Assembly: GCA_944392525.1 (NCBI GenBank)
Contig: CALXXB010000001.1
Location: forward strand, 1 to 64,000
Length of the DNA: 64,000 nt
Source of the DNA: an uncultured Clostridia bacterium
Lineage (GTDB): Bacteria > Bacillota_A > Clostridia > TANB77 > CAG-508
Direction: 5' to 3'
The notes beneath the pieces are model-generated. The model had not been told where the DNA came from and did no database searches. It saw nothing but the letters and a program-made list of their open reading frames with translations. The translations under genes were made by a program, and so were the position numbers. Position 1 is the first letter of the stretch, and each line of letters begins with the position of its first letter. Below are positions 58,884 through 64,000 of this stretch, piece after piece.

Positions 58884-59697
58884 TTTCTAATCTTTTTACT
58901 GCAATAGGATATTCTGCTCTTACATAAATAAATCCCTTATTCGCGCCAATAGCAAATCCTGCAATTTCCATAGCTTCAAGCACACTATGAGGATCACCTT
59001 CTAGAATACTTCTATCCATAAAAGCTCCTGGATCTCCTTCATCAGCATTGCAAACTACATATTTTTGTTCCCCTTCATTTGCTCTTGTTAGTTCCCATTT
59101 TTTACCTGTAGGGAATCCAGCTCCACCTCTACCACGAAGTCCTGATTTCTTTATTGCATCTATTACTTCTTCTGGAGACATTATATCTAATACTCTCTCT
59201 AATGCTTTATAACCATCAAAAGCTATATATTCATCAATATCTTCGGGATTAATAACGCCACAGTTTTTAAGAGCTATTCTTTTTTGCTTTTTATAGAAAT
59301 TTAATTCATCTAATGCTTTTACTTTTTTTCCGTCTATGTCTTTACAAAGTAATCTTTCAACTACTTCTCCTTTAACTATATGTGTATCAATAATTTCCTC
59401 ACAATCTTCTGGTTTAACCATAGCATAAAAAGTATCTTCAGGTCTGATTATAACAATTGGACCTTTTGCACATAAACCAAAGCATCCTGTTTTTATTACT
59501 CTTACATTCTCTATATTTTTTTCTTTTAATATTCTTCTAAAATTTTCTAATATTTCTGGAGATTTTGAAGAAGTACAACCAGTTCCATGACATACTAAAA
59601 TATGTTTTTCTCTTGTATCAGCTTTAGTATTTACCCTTAAGTCTAATTCTCTTCTTTTATTTTCTCTTATTTCATGAATTTCCTCTAATGTTTTCAT
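58819..59697 (-). CDS. hndC: NuoF-like hydrogenase subunit, N-terminal part (frameshifted gene)
   Basis: N-terminal part of the same subunit: a thioredoxin-like 2Fe-2S domain (about 30-125; CHGTGC and [12 protein letters not shown]) and the start of the NuoF barrel ([18 protein letters not shown] near 195, [20 protein letters not shown] near 217). The frame runs correctly through YGLLGKNIF and then ends as RYWF-stop where GTGFDFD is expected. One extra base lies near 58838-58850 (GGAAAAAATATATTTC). Either the gene is inactive or the base is a sequence error. AAAGGAGG precedes the ATG. Confidence 0.85.
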   Translation of the reverse strand: MKTLEEIHEIRENKRRELDLRVNTKADTREKHILVCHGTGCTSSKSPEILENFRRILKEKNIENVRVIKTGCFGLCAKGPIVIIRPEDTFYAMVKPEDCEEIIDTHIVKGEVVERLLCKDIDGKKVKALDELNFYKKQKRIALKNCGVINPEDIDEYIAFDGYKALERVLDIMSPEEVIDAIKKSGLRGRGGAGFPTGKKWELTRANEGEQKYVVCNADEGDPGAFMDRSILEGDPHSVLEAMEIAGFAIGANKGFIYVRAEYPIAVKRLEIAIKQARDYGLLGKNIFRYWF

Positions 59698-59745
59698 TTT
59701 ATTCCTCCTTTTATTAGACGAAATTTTTATTAATATTCCAATTGG

Positions 59746-60243
59746 TTATTTATTTTCACTTTCAATTAATTTATCTAAAACTTCATCTAATTTTTGAACG
59801 CTTGCCTTTCCATAAACTTCACCGTTTACAGTAAATACAGGTGCCAAACCACAAGCTCCAACGCATCTTGTTTGTTCTATTGTAAATAGTCCATCTTTTG
59901 TTGTTTGCCCTGGTTCAATTTTTAGTCTATCTGTTAACCTATCCATTATTTTTTGTGAGCCTTTAACAAAACAAGCTGTTCCTAAGCATACAGATATCTT
60001 ATATTTTCCTTGTGGTTCTAATGAAAATCTCGAATAAAAAGTAACTACTCCATATATTTCGGCCATAGGTATTTTTAAAAATTCTGATAATTCTTTTTGA
60101 ATATGCATTGGAACATATCCATAATACTCTTGAATTTCATTTAACATTTGAATCAAATTGTCTTTTTCAGGTAAATACTCTTGAAATAATTTTTCTAGAA
60201 ATAAATCTTTTTCTTTTTTGCAATCGCATTTATTATTTTCCAT
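59746..60243 (-). CDS. hndA: NuoE-like hydrogenase subunit (HndA/HydC)
   Basis: 165-residue thioredoxin-fold 2Fe-2S subunit, first gene of the hydrogenase operon. A helical N-terminal part (LIQMLNEIQEYYGYVPMHIQ near 31) precedes the cluster-binding domain with CLGTACFVKG near 91 and CVGACGLAPVFTVNG near 132, giving the four Cys ligands. It passes electrons with the NuoF-like subunit. AGGAGGAG precedes the ATG, and a clear promoter is located 40 nt upstream. The N-terminus carries an extra CDCKK motif. Confidence 0.92.
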   Translation of the reverse strand: MENNKCDCKKEKDLFLEKLFQEYLPEKDNLIQMLNEIQEYYGYVPMHIQKELSEFLKIPMAEIYGVVTFYSRFSLEPQGKYKISVCLGTACFVKGSQKIMDRLTDRLKIEPGQTTKDGLFTIEQTRCVGACGLAPVFTVNGEVYGKASVQKLDEVLDKLIESENK

Positions 60244-60283
60244 GATACTCCTCCTTATTTAGAGTTTTACTTAAGTTTCTTAG

Positions 60284-60312
60284 ATTATATCAAAGTAAAA
60301 ATTTTTATACAA
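60284..60312 (-). promoter_or_regulatory. Promoter of the hydrogenase operon
   Basis: On the minus strand TTGTAT (60312-60307), 17 bp, exact TATAAT (60289-60284), extended TGA. Confidence 0.75.
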
Positions 60313-60394
60313 CTATTTTGATAATTTTTATTGACAATTTTGTAGAAAAATGTCAGAATATACATATAAGCTAAAGAATAAAGGGGTGAGATTA

Positions 60395-60646
60395 ATGGAA
60401 GGAAATCAAGAAACAAAAGGATTTAGTATCGCTTCTATGGTATTGGGAATTGTTTCTCTAGTTCTATGTTGCTTTATTTATATCTCTTTACCTTGTGCTA
60501 TTTTAGCAGTAATTTTCGGTATTGTTGGAATGAAAAAAGGTGGAAAAGGTATGGGAATCGCTGGTTTAGTTTTAGGAATAGTTACACTTGCTATTTTAGC
60601 TTTAGGAGTATTAGGAATATTCTCAATAGGCTCAGCTTTAATATAA
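60395..60646 (+). CDS. DUF4190-type small membrane protein
   Basis: 83-residue protein with two hydrophobic, Gly-rich helices: GFSIASMVLGIVSLVLCCFI near 9 and GMGIAGLVLGIVTLAILALG near 53, separated by a basic GMKKGGKG turn. This is the DUF4190 pattern, of unknown role, often paired with DUF2752 genes as here. The ATG at 60395 follows AAAGGGGTGA. It is divergent from the hydrogenase operon. Confidence 0.82.
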   Translation: MEGNQETKGFSIASMVLGIVSLVLCCFIYISLPCAILAVIFGIVGMKKGGKGMGIAGLVLGIVTLAILALGVLGIFSIGSALI

Positions 60647-60647
60647 T

Positions 60648-60685
60648 AAAATAGAAGACACTAAAAGTCTTCTGTTTTATTTTAT
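60648..60685 (+). terminator. Terminator after the DUF4190 gene
   Basis: 7-bp core stem AGAAGAC (60653-60659) / GTCTTCT (60667-60673), extended imperfectly by A/T pairs, then TTTTATTTTA. Confidence 0.72.
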
Positions 60686-60703
60686 TATTTAAGGATGGTT
60701 ATA

Positions 60704-61129
60704 ATGTTTAATAAACTAAAAAATTTTGAAAAAATAATAAAAAGCAATAAATATTTAAAACTACTACTAATACAATTAACACTTATAATTGTATTGGTAT
60801 TTATTTTTGTATTTGTTAAATCTTCTTTAATTAATCTTATTCCTCCATGCTTTTGGCAAGAAAACTATGGCTTCAGTTGCCCTAGCTGCGGTTCTACTAG
60901 ATGTGTTATAAGCTTAGTAAATGGTGATTTCTCTTCTGCTTTTTTATATAACCCATTTACATTTGTCTTAATTATATATTTGTTCTTGTTAGATTTATTA
61001 TATATAGTAAACACCATCTTAGATAAGAAATACTTGAAATTCTTTTATCCAAAATGGTGGTATGTTATTATATATTTTTCTTTATGGGGTATTTATACAG
61101 TGGCTATTAATGTTTTGAATTTCATTTAA
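60704..61129 (+). CDS. DUF2752 membrane protein
   Basis: 141-residue membrane protein with about three helices. It has the family signature FSCPSCGSTRCVISLVNGDF near 62, followed by SSAFLYNPFTFVL, the conserved CPxCGxTR and NP elements of DUF2752. Function unknown; it frequently accompanies DUF4190/TM2 proteins, as in this pair. ATG at 60704 is used because AAGGA is placed correctly for it, while an ATG at 60695 overlaps the ribosome site. The stop overlaps the convergent pyrD end by 4 nt. Confidence 0.85.
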   Translation: MFNKLKNFEKIIKSNKYLKLLLIQLTLIIVLVFIFVFVKSSLINLIPPCFWQENYGFSCPSCGSTRCVISLVNGDFSSAFLYNPFTFVLIIYLFLLDLLYIVNTILDKKYLKFFYPKWWYVIIYFSLWGIYTVAINVLNFI

Positions 61130-62034
61130 TTTAGTATAACTTGACCTACTATATCATTTATATTTTCTATATTATGTTTTTCCATATATTGTTCTATTTC
61201 TTTTATAGTATTTATACTTGTATATGGATTTTGGAAGTTTCCTGCACCTATTGCTATAGCTTTTGCTCCTGCAAGCATAAATTCTATTGCATCTTCACCG
61301 TTTATAATTCCACCCATTCCTAAAATTGGTATATTAACGATTTGTGCTACTTCGTATACCATTCTCAAGGCAATCGGTCTTATTGCTGGTCCTGATACTC
61401 CTCCCATATTACTTGCAAGAACTGGCTTTCTTTTTTCTATATCTATTTTCATTCCTTGAATTGTATTAATTAGAGAAATTCCATCAGCTCCACCATCTTC
61501 TGCTCCTTTTGCACTTAAAGTTATATCTGCCACATTTGGTGTTAACTTTACAATAAGAGGTTTATTTATTATTTTTCTTACTTTACTTGTTATATCTTTT
61601 ACAGATTCATATGTTCTTCCAAAAAGTTTTCCAGAACTTTCATTATCTGGACAAGCTAAATTTAATTCAATTCCATCTATATTTGTATTATTTAATATTT
61701 CACAAACGTCACAAAAATCTTTAATAGAATTTCCACAAACATTTACAATTATTTTTGTATCAAATTTTTGTAAGAATGGAAGTTCATTTCCTATAAAAAA
61801 TTCTACTCCTGGATTTTGTAATCCTACATTACTTAAAACACCACTTGGAACTTCACATATACGAGGTGGTCTGTTTCCACTTTTAGGTTTTATTGATGTT
61901 CCTTCTGTTATTATAGCTCCTAATTTGCTTAAATCAAAAAAATTACTATATTCTCTTCCATAACCAAATGTCCCTGCAGATACCATTACAGGATTTTTCA
62001 TTTTTATTCCGGCAAAATCTATATTTGTGTTCAT
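61126..62034 (-). CDS. pyrD: Dihydroorotate dehydrogenase B, catalytic subunit
   Basis: Flavin enzyme oxidising dihydroorotate to orotate in pyrimidine synthesis; class 1B, which works with PyrK and NAD. The 302-residue product has VMVSAGTFGYGREYSNFFDL near 16, GTSIKPKSGNRPPRICEVPS near 45, and the catalytic Cys in ELNLACPDNES near 127. LIVKLTPNVADI near 162 and the GMGGIINGEDAIEFMLAGAK phosphate site near 240 follow. In class 1B the catalytic part normally reads NISCPN; here it is NLACPD. It begins immediately after the HYG-family gene that separates it from pyrK. Confidence 0.93.
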   Translation of the reverse strand: MNTNIDFAGIKMKNPVMVSAGTFGYGREYSNFFDLSKLGAIITEGTSIKPKSGNRPPRICEVPSGVLSNVGLQNPGVEFFIGNELPFLQKFDTKIIVNVCGNSIKDFCDVCEILNNTNIDGIELNLACPDNESSGKLFGRTYESVKDITSKVRKIINKPLIVKLTPNVADITLSAKGAEDGGADGISLINTIQGMKIDIEKRKPVLASNMGGVSGPAIRPIALRMVYEVAQIVNIPILGMGGIINGEDAIEFMLAGAKAIAIGAGNFQNPYTSINTIKEIEQYMEKHNIENINDIVGQVILN

Positions 62035-62592
62035 TTATATTAGACCCTCCATTCCTTCTTTTTCTATAATCTCTATTTCTTTTTCCAAATTAATATTAGA
62101 CATCTTATCAATAAAATCAATTACTTTATCTAATTTTAAATATTTAGGACTTAAATCTTTTTTATCAGTGGACATATATTTTTTTATATTGCTTAAGATT
62201 TTTATATTATATTTAGAAATCAGATAATAATTTAACATATCATAGTCGTCATAAAAATTTTCATGCTTTTGTATTGTTTCTTCATGCTCTGTTTTAAAAT
62301 ATTTATTATAAAAATAATAATCTACTAATAAATGTAGTAAATACCCTTTCCAAAAATCTTGTTGTAAATCTACTTTTTTATCATTTATAAATAGTTTTAT
62401 ATCTGTTTTTACTTGGTTATCTCCCCATTCTCCATAATGTGTAGAACTTTTATTATTAGTTAATTCTGTCATGGTTTCATTTAAATCAGGAGCAATTGTT
62501 CCCTTTATAAATTCTTGTTCGTTTTTTACTTGTCCTTTATTTTTTCTTATAAATTCTTTTCCTATTGCTATATGTATAGTTAATCCTGGCAT
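62035..62592 (-). CDS. Zinc-dependent phospholipase C-like (HYG) protein, paralogue
   Basis: 185-residue paralogue of the 48989-49495 product: MPGLTIHIAIGKEF, KGTIAPDL, STHYG near 53, YLLHLLVDYYFYNKYF near 86 and YDDYDMLNYYLISKYNI near 115. The shared His/Asp positions suggest a metal-binding all-helical fold like the zinc-dependent phospholipase C-like family. Function is unproven. It is placed inside the pyrimidine operon, 13 nt after pyrK and directly abutting pyrD, an unusual insertion. The ribosome site AAGGGAGG lies upstream. Confidence 0.6.
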   Translation of the reverse strand: MPGLTIHIAIGKEFIRKNKGQVKNEQEFIKGTIAPDLNETMTELTNNKSSTHYGEWGDNQVKTDIKLFINDKKVDLQQDFWKGYLLHLLVDYYFYNKYFKTEHEETIQKHENFYDDYDMLNYYLISKYNIKILSNIKKYMSTDKKDLSPKYLKLDKVIDFIDKMSNINLEKEIEIIEKEGMEGLI

Positions 62593-62605
62593 TTAAGAAC
62601 CTCCC

Positions 62606-63397
62606 TTAAAACTCTACATCTTTTGCTCTAAATACTGGTCCACCTTTACATACATGCCAGTATTCTGGATTTTCATTGCTACTTCTTGCTGTCTTAACAG
62701 CACAACCTAAACAGGCTCCTAAACCACATCCCATTCTTTCTTCTAATGAAACTTGACAAGGAATGTTTTTTTCAATAGCTAACTTTTTTACAGCTCTAAG
62801 CATAGGAAGAGGTCCACAAGCATATATACAATCTATTTTTTCTTGTTCTAAATCTTCTTCTAACTTTGAAATTGCAAATCCTTTTTCTCCATAAGAGCCA
62901 TCATCTGTTGTGATAACAATTTTATCTGAAACATCTTTAAACTCGTTTTCTAATACGACATTTTCCTTACTTCTAAAACCTAAATATATATTAACATTTC
63001 TATTTTGTTCTTTTGCTTCTTTAGAAAGTTCATATAATGGGAATACCCCTATTCCCCCTCCTATTACAGCAATTTTTTCATAATTATTAATTTTAAATGT
63101 TCCCATACCTAATGGTCCCATAATATCTATTAAAGCTCCTTCTTCTCTCATTGAAAGCAGTCTCGTTCCTTCACCTTTTACCTGAAAAATAAATTCTAAA
63201 GTTCCTTCTTCTTTATTTAAATTATAAATACTAATTGGTCTTCTTAAAAAAGGAACTGTGGTTTCAGTTACACGTATTTCAATAAAGTTACCTGGCTTAG
63301 CTTCTTTTACTATTTCATTTGCTTCTATCTTAAATCTCAAAATATCTGGTTTTAAATATTCTTTTCTAATAAGTTTTGCTTTAAGAATTCGTGGCAT
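62606..63397 (-). CDS. pyrK: Dihydroorotate dehydrogenase electron-transfer subunit
   Basis: Iron-sulfur flavoprotein that links PyrDB to NAD. The 263-residue product has the FAD-binding barrel (PFLRRPISIYNLNKEEGTLE near 50), an NAD-binding part (IAVIGGGIGVFPLYELSKEA near 108) and CGPLPML near 193. The C-terminal 2Fe-2S site reads MGCGLGACLGCAVK near 221 and HVCKGGPVF near 249. AGGAGG precedes the ATG. The order is pyrK, HYG gene, pyrD, all leftward. Confidence 0.95.
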   Translation of the reverse strand: MPRILKAKLIRKEYLKPDILRFKIEANEIVKEAKPGNFIEIRVTETTVPFLRRPISIYNLNKEEGTLEFIFQVKGEGTRLLSMREEGALIDIMGPLGMGTFKINNYEKIAVIGGGIGVFPLYELSKEAKEQNRNVNIYLGFRSKENVVLENEFKDVSDKIVITTDDGSYGEKGFAISKLEEDLEQEKIDCIYACGPLPMLRAVKKLAIEKNIPCQVSLEERMGCGLGACLGCAVKTARSSNENPEYWHVCKGGPVFRAKDVEF

Positions 63398-63466
63398 TAT
63401 AAAATCCTCCTATTTAAAAAAATTATATTTTAATATTTCTTATTTATCCCAATTTAAAATTAAATT

Positions 63467-64000
63467 CTATTTATTATTAGTTACAAATTCTTCTATTTTA
63501 GCATTAATTTTATTTATTTTATAACCAGGATGATTACATATATTCCATCCTCTTTTCTGAGCAGCAATTGCATTTTCCTCTCTATCATCTATAAATAAAA
63601 TATTTTCAGGACTAATTTTACAATCTTTTTCTACTATTTCATAAATCTTACTATTAGGCTTTATTTCTCCTAGTTCAAAAGATAACCATATATAATCAAA
63701 TTTATTTAAATCTAATTGTTTATCAAGTCTTTCTTTATCCAATAACATTAGATTAGATAATATTCCTATTTTACATCTTCTTTTTGTTTCATGTTCTAAT
63801 TTTACCATATCTTTATAATAATCTACACTCTCAAATTTTTTTCTATAAATATTATAAAATGTTGTAAAGTCACATTTTAATTTATATGCTTCTTTTATTC
63901 TACTAAACCATTTCTCTACATCTTTAATGTCTTTACAAGCACTTATACTTCTTCCATCTTTATCATATGTACACTTTTTCCATAAACTTATTACTTCTTT
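63467..64000 (-). CDS. HAD-family hydrolase, partial at window edge
   Basis: The frame is open to the right edge; at least 178 residues are visible and the N-terminus with motif I lies outside. The visible part has a helical cap region (KDIKDVEKWFSRIKEAYKLK, CDFTTFYNIY), motif II KIGILSNLM, motif III GEIKPNSKIYE, and motif IV FIDDREENAIAAQKRGW. This fits the HAD-IA (YihX-like) phosphatases. An internal ATG at 63808 begins inside the cap domain and is not the real start. It lies upstream of pyrK on the same strand. Confidence 0.85.
   Translation of the reverse strand, partial: KEVISLWKKCTYDKDGRSISACKDIKDVEKWFSRIKEAYKLKCDFTTFYNIYRKKFESVDYYKDMVKLEHETKRRCKIGILSNLMLLDKERLDKQLDLNKFDYIWLSFELGEIKPNSKIYEIVEKDCKISPENILFIDDREENAIAAQKRGWNICNHPGYKINKINAKIEEFVTNNK

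Overview
The window looks like part of the chromosome of a spore-forming, anaerobic, low-GC Firmicute, most likely an uncultured gut-type Clostridia. This is inferred from strongly AT-rich codon use, consensus sigma-A promoters and AGGAGG ribosome sites, together with sporulation genes (cotJABC, sigH, spoVB-like, dipicolinate synthase B, yabP/yabQ, ytvI) and a trimeric electron-bifurcating-type [FeFe] hydrogenase. Opal is a normal stop: prfB carries the classic programmed +1 frameshift at UGA.

Left half (1-31.9 kb), transcribed mostly rightward: rpmF; a TetR regulator with an HdeD-like membrane protein; the cotJ spore-coat operon; a PHP phosphoesterase; a CPBP protease; an AlkD-like protein; a GH18 cell-wall hydrolase; sigH; a short FtsZ; tRNA-Thr facing a T-box-controlled thrS; ychF; an LPxTG-type surface protein convergent with a sortase; an MFS transporter; a SipW-like signal peptidase; HAD and MBL hydrolases; spoVB-like; spoVFB; pepF; a Xer-type recombinase; PBP1A; a NADAR-like protein; a Fic remnant; and a membrane-anchored XRE regulator.

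Centre (31.9-33.4 kb): a 1.4-kb gene-free, extremely AT-rich gap where transcription changes from mainly rightward to mainly leftward. By hand count the + strand is G-rich and C-poor left of about 33.0 kb and the reverse to the right. At the switch (33013-33040) sits an 11-6-11 bp site resembling dif. I read this gap as the probable replication terminus.

Right half (33.4-64 kb), mostly leftward: rho, divIC, yabQ, yabP, a short aspartokinase, prfB, an ECF sigma/anti-sigma pair, secA, a degenerate RelA/SpoT-like protein, ytvI-like, a CBS protein, a two-headed nucleotidyltransferase, murD, guaB and guaA, the hydrogenase operon (NuoF-like subunit frameshifted), pyrD-pyrK with an inserted HYG-family gene, and a truncated HAD gene at the edge. 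At least four single-gene units (26.0, 44.1, 53.6 and 54.1 kb) have higher GC, unusual codons, their own near-consensus promoters and strong terminators, and look horizontally acquired.
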